Shown: positions 46,912 to 56,343 of the stretch, in pieces
Layout: every line of letters starts with the position of its first letter
Numbering within the stretch: the first letter of the stretch is position 1
From: MED-G116 sp038147495
GTDB lineage: Bacteria > Pseudomonadota > Alphaproteobacteria > Puniceispirillales > Puniceispirillaceae
Assembly: GCA_038147495.1 (NCBI GenBank)
Contig: JAYQTT010000009.1
Coordinates: 42,830-106,829 of the forward strand
Length of the DNA stretch: 64,000 nt
Reading direction: 5' to 3'
Position numbers and translations under genes: made by a program
The notes under the pieces: generated by a model
What the model saw: only the letters and a program-made list of their open reading frames with translations
What the model was told of the DNA's origin: nothing
The model's database searches: none

Positions 46912-48468
46912 ATGACCATTCGCCGCGCGTTACTCTCGGTCTCGGATAAAACGGGCCTGATCGAGTTTGCAAAAACGATCGAGCAAGCAGGGATTGAGAT
47001 TCTTTCAACCGGTGGCACCGCCAAGGCCTTACGTGAAGCCGACATAACCGTCACCGATGTATCGAGTGTGACCGGCTTTCCCGAAATTATGGACGGGCGG
47101 GTAAAGACCCTGCATCCCAAGATCCATGGCGGTCTGTTGGCACGCCGCGACAATGAAGCGCATCAGGCAGCGATGAAAGCCGAATCGATTGAGGGAATCG
47201 ATCTGCTTGTGGTCAACCTCTATCCGTTCGAAGCCACCTTGGCGACCACCAAGGATCGTACCAGCCTGATCGAAAATATCGACATTGGCGGGCCAGCGAT
47301 GCTGCGCGCCGCCGCCAAAAACCATGAGTTTGTCACTGTTGCCTGCGACCCAGCCGATTATGCCGCCATCGCCGGTGAAATTTCGGCAACCGGAAGCACC
47401 AGCAAGGAATTGCGGGAAATTCTGGCGGCCAAGACCTTTGCCCGCACCGCCGCATATGATTCGGCAATTGCCGGTTGGCTGGCCAAAGAGACTTTGCCAG
47501 AAAAGACCAGCATTTCCGGCACCCGGTCATTGGCACTGCGCTATGGCGAGAATCCGCATCAGCAAGCCGCCCTCTATAAAACGGCGAGCACACGTCCGGG
47601 TGTCGCCAATGCCACCCAGTTGCAAGGCAAACCACTGTCCTACAATAACATCAATGATACCGATGCGGCCTTTGAGCTTGTTGCCGAGTTTGAATCACCA
47701 ACGATCGCCATCATCAAACACGCCAACCCATGCGGCGTTGCCTCTGCGACAAGCCTTGCCGAAGCATGGGACACAGCGCTTGCCGCCGACCCGGTCAGCG
47801 CCTTTGGCGGCATCGTTGCCATGAACCGGCCATTGGATGCACACACCGCCGAGCGTGTCACAAAACTCTTCACCGAAGTTGTCATCGCCCCCGGCGCCAG
47901 CGATGAGGCACGCGACATCATGGCCGGAAAGCCAAATCTGCGGCTTCTTGTGACCAGCGGCCTGCCTGACACCTCGGCAGTTTTCACCAAGATCAAAACG
48001 GTTGCCGGTGGCTTTCTTGCACAGACACGCGATGCCGGCATGATCGGGCCGGATGACCTTCGTGTGGTCACAAAGCGTGCCCCGACCGCGGCCGAGAAAA
48101 GCGATATGATGTTTGCCTGGCGCGTTGCCAAGCACGTCAAATCAAACGCCATTATCTTTGCCAAGGATGGCAGCACTGCCGGTATCGGTGCCGGACAGAT
48201 GAGCCGCGTTGACTCGGTCCGTATTGCTGCGCAAAAGGCGGCTGACATGGCCGCGCATCATGGCTGGCCGGTGCCGCGCACGATAGGTTCTGTGGCAGCG
48301 TCAGACGCGTTCTTTCCCTTTGCTGATGGGCTTGAGGCACTGATTGAGGCTGGTGCAACCTCGGTCATTCAGCCGGGGGGATCCATGCGCGATGAAGAGG
48401 TGATTGCTGCTGCCGATGCCGCAGGAATTGCCATGGTCTTTACCGGCATGCGGCACTTTAACCACTAG
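46912..48468 (+). CDS. purH: Bifunctional AICAR formyltransferase / IMP cyclohydrolase
   Basis: Last two steps of IMP synthesis, 518 aa. The N-terminal MGS-like domain reads ALLSVSDKTGLIEFAKTIEQ and ILSTGGTAKALREADI, then VKTLHPKIHGGLLARR. The C-terminal transformylase has RYGENPHQQAALYKT, IIKHANPCGVASA, DPVSAFGGIVAMNRPLD and GIGAGQMSRVDSVRIA. The start at 46912 (MTIRRALL) follows GGAAAAAAG; 46891 is rejected. Confidence 0.97.
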   Translation: MTIRRALLSVSDKTGLIEFAKTIEQAGIEILSTGGTAKALREADITVTDVSSVTGFPEIMDGRVKTLHPKIHGGLLARRDNEAHQAAMKAESIEGIDLLVVNLYPFEATLATTKDRTSLIENIDIGGPAMLRAAAKNHEFVTVACDPADYAAIAGEISATGSTSKELREILAAKTFARTAAYDSAIAGWLAKETLPEKTSISGTRSLALRYGENPHQQAALYKTASTRPGVANATQLQGKPLSYNNINDTDAAFELVAEFESPTIAIIKHANPCGVASATSLAEAWDTALAADPVSAFGGIVAMNRPLDAHTAERVTKLFTEVVIAPGASDEARDIMAGKPNLRLLVTSGLPDTSAVFTKIKTVAGGFLAQTRDAGMIGPDDLRVVTKRAPTAAEKSDMMFAWRVAKHVKSNAIIFAKDGSTAGIGAGQMSRVDSVRIAAQKAADMAAHHGWPVPRTIGSVAASDAFFPFADGLEALIEAGATSVIQPGGSMRDEEVIAAADAAGIAMVFTGMRHFNH

Positions 48469-48494
48469 GCGAAATCGTCCCTCGCCGCGAACGG

Positions 48495-49580
48495 TCACAA
48501 CAGGCGATGGTTACTTGCCTTTACGATTTTCCAGACCTTGCGCATAAGGCTTGGTAAATCATCCGGTCGGACCCGCTGCCATTGCCCGTCAACAAGTTTT
48601 GGTGCGTCCTCCAGTTCCGCAACAGCGACCTCCAGCTCCAGCGAGAAATGCGTAAAGACATGATGCACTTTCTCGTCAAGCACTCGCCAATTGGCTGAGA
48701 AGGGCGCTGTGTCTGGTGCTGGTGCTGGTGCTGGTGTCGCGCTCTCAGCACCATCTGCGGTGCCCCCCACATCCCAACCGGTTGACGGAAAGGCCAGCAA
48801 CCCACCAAGCAACCCCCGCGGTGGACGGCGCACCAAAAAGGCCTCACCGGCTCTGTTGCGCGCAACATAGGCAATGCCTTTACGTGTTGGTTTCGGCTTT
48901 TTCTTCGCTTTGACCGGATAATCTGTCATCGCCCCTTCGGCCAGTGCCTCACAGTGTTCTGCCAGCGGGCACGCCGCACAGCCGGGATTTTTCGGGGTGC
49001 AAACTGCATTGGCAAAATCCATCAGGGCTTGTGGAAAATCTGATGGCCGCTCGTCCGGCATTATTTGCGCGTAATGCCGGGAAATTTCCTGCTTCGCGGC
49101 GGGGAGTGGCGTGCGAATGGCAAAGACACGGCTGAGCACACGCTCTATATTGCCATCCACCACCACTTCGCGTTGGCCAAAGGCAATCGCGGCAATCGCC
49201 CCGGCGGTATATGGCCCAACCCCGGGCAATGCCAGCAACGCCGCGTGTGATTGCGGGAAAACACCCCCATGTTCACGGCTGACAACAATCGCGGCATTGT
49301 GCAGATTACGGGCGCGGGCGTAATAGCCCAGCCCTGCCCATGCAGACATCACCTCATCCTGGGTGGCGGCGGCAAGATCCTCAATGCGTGGCCAGCGCCG
49401 GGTAAAATCAAGGAAATAGGGTATCACCGTGTTGACCACCGTCTGCTGTAACATGATCTCGGACAGCCAGACATGGTAGGCGGGTGACAATTCGGGCCAT
49501 CGTGACCGCCAGGGCAGTTCCCGCCCATGACGGTCATACCATGCGAACAGGGCGTTAACGGCAAATGGGTTGCGTGACAT
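48495..49580 (-). CDS. mutY: A/G-specific adenine glycosylase MutY
   Basis: Removes adenine opposite 8-oxoguanine, about 361 aa. Catalytic domain: LSEIMLQQTVVNTVIPYFLD, helix-hairpin-helix LPGVGPYTAGAIAAIAFGQ, catalytic Asp in VVVDGNIERVLSR. The 4Fe-4S loop is CTPKNPGCAACPLAEHC (C-x6-C-x2-C-x5-C). A C-terminal NUDIX-like 8-oxoG domain starts near residue 240. The linker between them contains a Pro-Ala repeat encoded by a 6-bp tandem repeat. The start at 49580 (MSRNPFAVN) is the usual one; 49643 is rejected. Confidence 0.95.
   Translation of the reverse strand: MSRNPFAVNALFAWYDRHGRELPWRSRWPELSPAYHVWLSEIMLQQTVVNTVIPYFLDFTRRWPRIEDLAAATQDEVMSAWAGLGYYARARNLHNAAIVVSREHGGVFPQSHAALLALPGVGPYTAGAIAAIAFGQREVVVDGNIERVLSRVFAIRTPLPAAKQEISRHYAQIMPDERPSDFPQALMDFANAVCTPKNPGCAACPLAEHCEALAEGAMTDYPVKAKKKPKPTRKGIAYVARNRAGEAFLVRRPPRGLLGGLLAFPSTGWDVGGTADGAESATPAPAPAPDTAPFSANWRVLDEKVHHVFTHFSLELEVAVAELEDAPKLVDGQWQRVRPDDLPSLMRKVWKIVKASNHRLL
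48714..48738. repeat. Hexanucleotide repeat in mutY
   Basis: About four copies of a GGTGCT/TGCTGG hexamer giving a PAPAPAP stretch in the linker of MutY. Copy-number change would keep the frame. Confidence 0.7.
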
Positions 49581-49729
49581 GACGCCAAACCTGTCACAAC
49601 GCCCTTGCTGAATCAATCTGCCATATCGGCCATCTTGCCGCATTGCCGATCATGTGGGGGTAATCAGCGCATCTGGCGGCGATATATCTGTCATGTTATG
49701 TTTGGATCTCTTTTGAAAGCAGGTCTCGG

Positions 49730-50227
49730 ATGGCCAAGGACCCGACACGAAAAAACCGTATGACACGCCTTGCCAAGCTGGTCGATCCAATGATCGAACC
49801 GGGGGTTCGGGCGCGCGGCTTTGTCATGGCCCGGCTGATTTCCGAATGGCCGCAAATTGTCGGTGACATGGCCGCATGGTGCCGTCCGGCAGAATTGAAA
49901 TTTGCCAAGGGTGAGACAAATAACGGCACCCTGAAATTGTCTGTTGCCAGCGGACGTGGCCCCGAAGCCACACAAATGACAGCCACTATCATTGACCGGG
50001 TCAATGCGGCGTTTGGCTATGCCGCGATCAACAGAATCACCATCGTGCAGAGCCTTTTGTCCGCCTCCCAGCAGGCTGCGCGGGCACCGCAGAAGAAGCT
50101 GGATCAGCCATCGTCCGAATCAAGCCGCAATGAGCGGATTTGGGCGCTCGATGAACGTCTGCAAGGGGTAAAATCCCCAGAATTGCGGGCCGCCCTGCGG
50201 CGCCTTGGAACACCACTTGACGACTGA
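49730..50227 (+). CDS. DUF721 (DciA-like) protein
   Basis: 165 aa. N-terminal DUF721 fold: RLAKLVDPMIEPGVRARGFV, ISEWPQIVGDMAAWCRPAEL and NGTLKLSVASGRGPEATQMT. DciA-type DUF721 proteins load replicative DnaB helicase in many bacteria lacking DnaC. The C-terminal part (after about 115) is less conserved. It is followed by the DsbA-like gene and smc, a conserved alphaproteobacterial order. Confidence 0.82.
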   Translation: MAKDPTRKNRMTRLAKLVDPMIEPGVRARGFVMARLISEWPQIVGDMAAWCRPAELKFAKGETNNGTLKLSVASGRGPEATQMTATIIDRVNAAFGYAAINRITIVQSLLSASQQAARAPQKKLDQPSSESSRNERIWALDERLQGVKSPELRAALRRLGTPLDD

Positions 50228-50329
50228 TCCACCTCTCACGCCAAAATACGACCATTGCAACGGGAAAAATCAGCGACAAGTGCCGATTCACACATTGCCC
50301 ACAAATCCAGCTTGGATTATTGTGACGAC

Positions 50330-51046
50330 ATGAAAAATCGAACCTTTCCCAAAGACACTTTGAGCACTCACCTCAACCTTGCCGATCCTGCGCCGGACAA
50401 CGCGCGTCCGGGCATCATGTCGAGGCGGCGCTTTGCCCTTGGCATTGCCGCGGTTCCGCTTGGCGCCGGACTTGTTACCGCGGGATATCCGAACACAGCA
50501 AAGGCAACAGAAATATCGATCGAGGATGCTGTCGCGCCCCGGATTCTTGGCAATGACGATGCGCCGATTCAGGTTGTGGAATATTACTCGATGACCTGTG
50601 GTCATTGCGCCAACTTTCACAACAATGTTTTCCCAATGGTCAAAGCAAAGCTGATTGACACGGGGATTGTCCGTTTTGAAATGCGCCCCTTCCCGCTGGA
50701 TGGGTTGGCCTTGCGGGCGCATGCGCTTGTCCGGACGGTGCCGGAACAGAAATTTTTCCCAATGGTCAAATTGCTGTTTGCGCAGCATCCGGCCTGGGTT
50801 AGGTCAGACGACCCGCTTGCCGCATTGATGAAAATCGCGCGGCACGCCGGCGTCAGTGCCGAAGACTTCAACGCAACCATGCGAAACCGTGAACTGCTTG
50901 AGGCGATTGTTGCTGTACGCCAACAAGGCGTGGACAAATGGAAGATCAACTCGACACCAACCTTCGTCATCAATGACGATGAGGTCATTCCCGGAAATAT
51001 CTCATATGAAGAGTTCGCCGACAGGATAGGCGCCTTTGGTGCCTAG
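50330..51046 (+). CDS. DsbA-family thiol-disulfide oxidoreductase
   Basis: 238 aa. The signal region contains a twin-arginine motif (SRRRFALGIAAVPLGAG, about 31-47) ending near NTAKA, so Tat export is likely. The thioredoxin fold has active site C90-G-H-C93 (YYSMTCGHCANF) and a cis-Pro in NSTPTFVIND. It resembles the DSBA/27 kDa type common upstream of smc in alphaproteobacteria. The start at 50330 (MKNRTFPK) is chosen; 50255 lacks support. Confidence 0.9.
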   Translation: MKNRTFPKDTLSTHLNLADPAPDNARPGIMSRRRFALGIAAVPLGAGLVTAGYPNTAKATEISIEDAVAPRILGNDDAPIQVVEYYSMTCGHCANFHNNVFPMVKAKLIDTGIVRFEMRPFPLDGLALRAHALVRTVPEQKFFPMVKLLFAQHPAWVRSDDPLAALMKIARHAGVSAEDFNATMRNRELLEAIVAVRQQGVDKWKINSTPTFVINDDEVIPGNISYEEFADRIGAFGA

Positions 51047-51092
51047 ACTGGTGCAGTGGCATTCGCAATTTGACTTATCAGGGACCTGACCG

Positions 51093-54000
51093 TTGATTTT
51101 CCGCAGCCTCAAAATGGCCGGCTTCAAATCATTTGCCGAGGTGGCAGAGGTTGATATTGAGCCCGGTATGACAGGAATTGTCGGGCCGAATGGCTGTGGC
51201 AAATCCAATGTCGTTGAAGGCTTGCGCTGGGTCATGGGCGAGAGCAATGCCCGCCAGATGCGTGGCGGCGAGATGGATGATTTGATCTTCGCCGGCACCG
51301 ATCAGCGTCCGGCGCGTAACCTTGCTGAAATCACGCTTGAGCTCGACAATTCCACACGCCGCGCACCAGCCGAATTCAACAATGATGATGACATCGAAAT
51401 CACCCGCAAAATAGAACGCGGCAAAGGCAGCAGCTATATTGTCAATGGCCGTCCGGCCCGGGCCAAGGATGTGCAATTGCTGTTCGCTGATTCGGCAACC
51501 GGTGCCCGCTCTTCAGGTATCGTCAGTCAGGGCCGGATCGGGGCCATTGTCGGAGCAAAACCGAATGACCGGCGCGCCTTGCTTGAGGAAGCAGCCAACA
51601 TTACCGGCCTACATTCGCGCCGTCATGAAGCGGAACTGCGCTTGCGTGGTGCCGAGACCAATCTGGAGCGCCTCGATGACGTGATCGCCGGTCTTATTGA
51701 ACAGCGCGACTCGCTCCGCAAACAGGCGCGCCAGGCAAGCCGTTATCGCACTGTCGCCGATCGCATTCGAAAAGCCGAGGCTCAACTTCTGCTGGCCAAA
51801 TGGACCGCCGCCGAAGCAGGTCTTGCAGAATGCGAAGCCGAACTTCGCGACATCCGCCTCACGGTTGCAGAAAAAACCGAAGTCGCGGCCAAAGGCGCTG
51901 CAAAACGCGCCGAGCTGGCGGCCACTCTGCCGCCATTGCGTGAAGAAGAGGCGAATAAGGCAGCCGAATATCAGCGCCTTGTCATTGGCCGCGATGAACT
52001 TGACCGCGAGGAAGAACGGCTTCGTGAGGCTGTTGAAAAACTGCGCGCTCAGCAGCAACAAATCGCCAGCGACATTGAGCGCGAAACCGCACTGCGCGAC
52101 GATGCCGTTGATGCGGACAAGCGGCTTGGAGATGAGCTGGTTGCCCTGCAGGAGCAGATCGACAGCGCCACGCCGCAACGTGATGCCGCCATTCAGGAAC
52201 GCGACACCGCCCGCGAGACCGCACGTCTTGCCGAGGCCGCGCTTGCCGAGGCGAGCGCGCAATTACGCGCCGCCGAGACAACGAGAACAAGCCTAGCCAA
52301 CCGCATCAACGACCTGACCAATCGCAAAGCCGCATCCGAACAGGCACTGGCCACGGTAGACATCGCTGCGATCACCGCCAGTGCCGAAGCCGCCAAGGCC
52401 GCACTCACCGGTGCGGAAGCCGATTTTGAGACCTCACGTCAAACGCTGACGGCACAGGAACAGGCGCTTGGCGATGCACAAGCCCGCGCCGATACCGCAA
52501 TCAGCGCCCAGCGTGACACACAGGCCCAAATCACCCGCCTTCAGGCGGAAATAGACGCGCTTGAATTTTTGCTTGCTGATATTGAGAACCCGGATGAAGT
52601 CCCGGTTGGCGACACATTGGCTGTACGTGATGGCATGGAAGAAGCGCTGGCGGCCTATCTTTCGGAAGAATTGAAAGCCCCTACCCGATCTGGCACCAGA
52701 AGCTATTGGCGCGGCCGGGCGGCTCTGCCCGATCTGGCACCACCCGACAGCAGTCAACCACTCTCCACTTTCATCGATGGCGCGCCAGATCTGGCGGCAA
52801 CGCTCGCAGGTGTGGGGATTGTTGATGATGCCGCCACTGCCGAGGCAATGCAGCCAGACCTCTTGCCCGGTCAGGCCCTGACAACACGAAATGGCGGTCT
52901 GTGGCGGTGGGACGGTTTTGTGCGTCGCCCGGGAACAGAAGATAAAAGTGCCGAGCGGATTCGCCAACGCCACCGGCTCGAGAAACTGCAAAAGGATGCC
53001 CAGACCGCAATCGCTGACGGCGCGCGTCGTGATAAAGAACGCGCCGATGCCGAGGCGCATCTGGCAACTTGCCATGAAGCGCTGAAGAAAGCGCGCAGTG
53101 AGGCATCAAGCACCGAACAGGAATTTGCCGCAGCACGGCGGACCGCCGAGTCCGAATCACTGAAGCTGGCGGCGGCACAGGACCGCGCCACCGACTTGCA
53201 AACCACGCTTGATACGATCGAAACCGAGCTTGTGTCATGCCAAGCAGAAGCCGCCGCACTTGGCGATGACAGCCAGCTTGCCGCCGCCGAGACAGACGCG
53301 CGCACCGCGGCTGAAACAGCACGGGAAACATTGAGCGAGGCGATGCTGGCGGCTTCTCGCCTTGAAGAGACACTGCGCAGTGCCACAGGGCGAGTGACCG
53401 AATGTGAGCGCGAACGTCTGGCTTGGCAGGAACGACTCCAGCGGGCAACCAAACGTGTCGCTGAGTTACAGAATCGACTTGATGATGGCAAACGGGAAAC
53501 CAAGCGTCTGCAGGCTCTGCCAGATGATATTGAACGTCGGCGGTTGCAAATGAGTGACCTTCTGGATGCAGCTGCGGCAGCGCGTCAAACAGCAGGTGAC
53601 GCACTGCAGCAGGCAGAAAATGCCCTTGCCGAGGCCGAAGCCGCACAGCGGGAAGATGAAACCGCCCTCACCAGCGAACGTGAGACGTTGATTCGCGCCG
53701 AGGGCCAGCATGAGCGCCTGCAGGACGTGATCAACAGCCTTCGCGCCAGCATTGCCGAAAAGCTGTCTGTGTCGCCTGATGGTGTCGCCGCCATCGCCGA
53801 TGTCGGTGAAGACGAGACGCTTGATGATTTAGAGACGCTGGACGCCCGTTTGCAACGCCTGATTCGCGAACGTGACAATATTGGCCCGGTAAATTTACGT
53901 GCCGAGGCCGAGATGGAAGAAGTCGCGACACGCATCACCAGCATGGAAACAGAACGCGATGATTTGCTGGCGGCGATTGCCAAGCTTCGCAGCGCGATCA

Positions 54001-54512
54001 GCCAGCTCAACCGCGAGGGGCGTGAGCGTCTGTTGCGCAGCTTTGCCGATGTAAACAATCATTTTAAAACCTTGTTCAAACAGCTCTTTGGCGGCGGCAC
54101 TGCAGAGCTTCAACTTACCGATGCCGATGATCCGCTTGAAGCCGGGCTTGAAATTATGGCCAGCCCCCCCGGCAAGCGTTTGCAATCTCTCGCCTTGCTG
54201 TCCGGTGGTGAACAGGCACTGACCGCATTGGCAATCATCTTCGCCGTATTCCTGACCAACCCGGCGCCAATCTGTATCCTTGATGAGGTTGACGCACCGC
54301 TTGACGATTCGAATGTGGTTCGCTTTTGCGATCTCTTGCGTGACATCTGCCAGAAAACCGAAACGCGGTTTTTGGTCGTCACCCACCACCGTGTCACCAT
54401 GGCCCGGATGGACCGGCTCTTTGGCGTCACAATGGAACAGCGCGGCGTATCAAAACTGGTGTCTGTCGACCTGCAGACTGCCGAGCGAATCCGCGATGAG
54501 GCAATGGCCTGA
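51093..54512 (+). CDS. smc: Chromosome segregation ATPase SMC
   Basis: 1139-aa condensin core. Walker A VGPNGCGKSNVVEGLRWVMG at about 30-49; two long coiled coils around a hinge (about 490-640, including SQPLSTFIDGAPDLAATLAG); signature LLSGGEQALTALAI near 1035; Walker B ICILDEVDAPLDDSNVVRF near 1060. The start is TTG at 51093 with AGGGA eight bases upstream. ScpA and ScpB are not encoded in the window. The length is normal. Confidence 0.97.
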   Translation: MIFRSLKMAGFKSFAEVAEVDIEPGMTGIVGPNGCGKSNVVEGLRWVMGESNARQMRGGEMDDLIFAGTDQRPARNLAEITLELDNSTRRAPAEFNNDDDIEITRKIERGKGSSYIVNGRPARAKDVQLLFADSATGARSSGIVSQGRIGAIVGAKPNDRRALLEEAANITGLHSRRHEAELRLRGAETNLERLDDVIAGLIEQRDSLRKQARQASRYRTVADRIRKAEAQLLLAKWTAAEAGLAECEAELRDIRLTVAEKTEVAAKGAAKRAELAATLPPLREEEANKAAEYQRLVIGRDELDREEERLREAVEKLRAQQQQIASDIERETALRDDAVDADKRLGDELVALQEQIDSATPQRDAAIQERDTARETARLAEAALAEASAQLRAAETTRTSLANRINDLTNRKAASEQALATVDIAAITASAEAAKAALTGAEADFETSRQTLTAQEQALGDAQARADTAISAQRDTQAQITRLQAEIDALEFLLADIENPDEVPVGDTLAVRDGMEEALAAYLSEELKAPTRSGTRSYWRGRAALPDLAPPDSSQPLSTFIDGAPDLAATLAGVGIVDDAATAEAMQPDLLPGQALTTRNGGLWRWDGFVRRPGTEDKSAERIRQRHRLEKLQKDAQTAIADGARRDKERADAEAHLATCHEALKKARSEASSTEQEFAAARRTAESESLKLAAAQDRATDLQTTLDTIETELVSCQAEAAALGDDSQLAAAETDARTAAETARETLSEAMLAASRLEETLRSATGRVTECERERLAWQERLQRATKRVAELQNRLDDGKRETKRLQALPDDIERRRLQMSDLLDAAAAARQTAGDALQQAENALAEAEAAQREDETALTSERETLIRAEGQHERLQDVINSLRASIAEKLSVSPDGVAAIADVGEDETLDDLETLDARLQRLIRERDNIGPVNLRAEAEMEEVATRITSMETERDDLLAAIAKLRSAISQLNREGRERLLRSFADVNNHFKTLFKQLFGGGTAELQLTDADDPLEAGLEIMASPPGKRLQSLALLSGGEQALTALAIIFAVFLTNPAPICILDEVDAPLDDSNVVRFCDLLRDICQKTETRFLVVTHHRVTMARMDRLFGVTMEQRGVSKLVSVDLQTAERIRDEAMA

Positions 54513-54815
54513 TCACACCGGTTTCAGGCATATTTCGCTGCTGATATTCCCGCGTGTAAAGCCACAGCCTATATCGCCATAACAAGGCCGCGCCAGTCTG
54601 CCGAATACGGCCTATTGAACGCTTGACAAAAGCCGATCCCCACCCCTATGTTGTGCGCGTTTCCGGCAGGGGAAACAGCTTGGTTTTGGCCAATCTGTGA
54701 CCAACCACCGAACTTTGGAAGTGCAACAAATGGGGCAAGCTACACCGTTATTTTTCTCCCACCGCCATGGTGTTGATTTCATGGACAGAAATCGACCCGC
54801 AACCGGACAATCCAG
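54513..54815. other. Intergenic region and leader before atp genes
   Basis: 303 bases between smc and atpI. It holds one good promoter (listed separately) and a leader of about 155 bases with a short hairpin (TTTCC..GGGAAA) around 54660-54675. I see no gene and no recognised riboswitch. Confidence 0.5.
54623..54652 (+). promoter_or_regulatory. Sigma-70 promoter for the F0 ATP synthase operon
   Basis: TTGACA (54623-54628), 18-base spacer, TATGTT (54647-54652). The -35 box is a perfect consensus. Transcription would begin near 54660, about 155 bases before atpI. Confidence 0.65.
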
Positions 54816-55169
54816 ATGACCAATCAGGATCCAGACCGCGATAAACGCCTGGCAGATATCGAGCGCCGCATCAAAGACATGCAAGCGCGGCAGAATCAGG
54901 AAGAAAAAAAAGCGGATAAAACAGGCTTGCCGGCAGGTGTTGGGGCAATAATGGGCCGAGTGGCAACCGAATTGGTCGCCGGAGTCATTGTTGGAGCTTT
55001 CATCGGGTGGATGCTGGATAAATGGCTTGAAACATCTCCACTGTTTTTGGTGTTGATGTTTTTTCTTGGCGCGATGGCAGGCATGCTGAATGTCTGGCGT
55101 ATGTTTTCAGGCCGCGGTCTCGCGGTAGGGTATTTCGATGAGCGACGTGACTCATCGACTAAAGAGTGA
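54816..55169 (+). CDS. atpI: AtpI-like ATP synthase accessory protein
   Basis: 117 aa. Charged N-terminus (DPDRDKRLADIERRIKDMQA) and two membrane spans: ELVAGVIVGAFIGWMLDKWL and PLFLVLMFFLGAMAGMLNVW. AtpI helps assemble the c-ring. First gene of the F0 operon; its end touches the atpB leader. Confidence 0.88.
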   Translation: MTNQDPDRDKRLADIERRIKDMQARQNQEEKKADKTGLPAGVGAIMGRVATELVAGVIVGAFIGWMLDKWLETSPLFLVLMFFLGAMAGMLNVWRMFSGRGLAVGYFDERRDSSTKE

Positions 55170-55183
55170 AGGACCGATCCGAG

Positions 55184-55942
55184 ATGGCATCACAAGGCAT
55201 GCATTCACCGGTTGAGCAGTTCCAGATCAAGCCGCTGATCGAATTGTCGGCGGGCGGCTATGACATATCGTTCACAAATTCCAGCTTGTTTATGCTCTTG
55301 GCTATTGCTGTCAGCGGCATCTTTCTTGTTACCGCCATGCGCAAGGGCGAAATGGTCCCCGGGCGGATGCAAGGCGCCGCCGAGATGATGTATGAATTTG
55401 TCGCCGATATGGTCCGCAGCAATGTGGGCAATGAAGGGCGCGCCTATTTCCCGTTCATCTTCACACTTTTTGTGTTTCTGCTGTTCGGCAACATGCTTGG
55501 TTTGATCCCGTATTCCTATACATTCACTTCACAGATCGTGGTCACCTTCTTTATGGCCGCCTTTGTGTTTGTTGGTGTCACCCTGATCGCATTGTTCAAG
55601 CACGGCCTGCATTTCTTCAGCTTCTTCGTACCTGCTGGTGCGCCAAAGGTGCTGATCCCGTTCCTCATTGTCATTGAGGTCATTTCCTATTTCGTTCGCC
55701 CAGTCAGCCTGTCGGTTCGTTTGTTTGCCAACATGCTGGCCGGTCACACCATGCTGAAAGTGTTTGCCGGTCTTGCGGTAATGATTTCCGGTGCGGGCGG
55801 TCTTGCCATGGCTGGATCGCTGTTGCCATTTCTGGCGCTTATCGGCCTGACAGGACTTGAGGTTCTTGTCGCCGCGCTTCAGGCATATGTGTTCACCATT
55901 TTGACCTGCATGTATTTGAATGATGCCCTGCACCTCCACTAG
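55184..55942 (+). CDS. atpB: ATP synthase F0 subunit a
   Basis: 252-aa proton-channel subunit with five to six spans. The essential Arg is in LSVRLFANMLAGHTMLKV; other blocks are FGNMLGLIPYSYTFTSQI and GLTGLEVLVAALQAYVFTIL. The start at 55184 (MASQGMHS) has AAGGA upstream. A GTG at 55166 overlapping the atpI stop is an alternative. Confidence 0.95.
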   Translation: MASQGMHSPVEQFQIKPLIELSAGGYDISFTNSSLFMLLAIAVSGIFLVTAMRKGEMVPGRMQGAAEMMYEFVADMVRSNVGNEGRAYFPFIFTLFVFLLFGNMLGLIPYSYTFTSQIVVTFFMAAFVFVGVTLIALFKHGLHFFSFFVPAGAPKVLIPFLIVIEVISYFVRPVSLSVRLFANMLAGHTMLKVFAGLAVMISGAGGLAMAGSLLPFLALIGLTGLEVLVAALQAYVFTILTCMYLNDALHLH

Positions 55943-56045
55943 GGGGGAACGGGCAGCACGTTATCCGCTAGCGTGAACGCGTAAGCAAAATAGCGGTAAT
56001 TGTTTTGAAACTAACTAACTGTCGTAAACTCGGAAGGACTGTAAA

Positions 56046-56273
56046 ATGGAAGTAGAAGCTGCAAAAATGATCGGTGCCGGCCTGGCTGTTATCGCACTTG
56101 CTGGTGTTGGTGTCGGAATCGGCAACATCTTCTCCGCACTCGTAACGTCAATCGCCCGTAACCCTGCCGCTCGCGGTGAGGTTTTCGGTATCGGCATTCT
56201 GGGCTTTGCCCTGACTGAAGCGATTGCGTTGTTTGCGCTCGTTGTTGCATTGCTGCTGCTGTTCGCACTGTAA
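56046..56273 (+). CDS. atpE: ATP synthase F0 subunit c
   Basis: 75-aa hairpin of two membrane helices. Glycine-rich helix one: LAGVGVGIGNIFSALVTSIA; polar loop ARNPAARGEV; helix two with the proton-carrying Glu58 in FALTEAIALFALVV. Glu58 points to H+ coupling without the Na+-binding pattern in helix one, by family rules. Confidence 0.97.
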   Translation: MEVEAAKMIGAGLAVIALAGVGVGIGNIFSALVTSIARNPAARGEVFGIGILGFALTEAIALFALVVALLLLFAL

Positions 56274-56343
56274 TTCACCAATACGTCCTTTATACGCCAT
56301 GTCCTGTTTGCCCAATCACTGGGCAGGCAGGCCGGCGTAGAAT

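Noticed and set aside
52771..53646. 291-codon open frame on the minus strand
   Set aside because: Antisense shadow of smc coiled-coil coding sequence.
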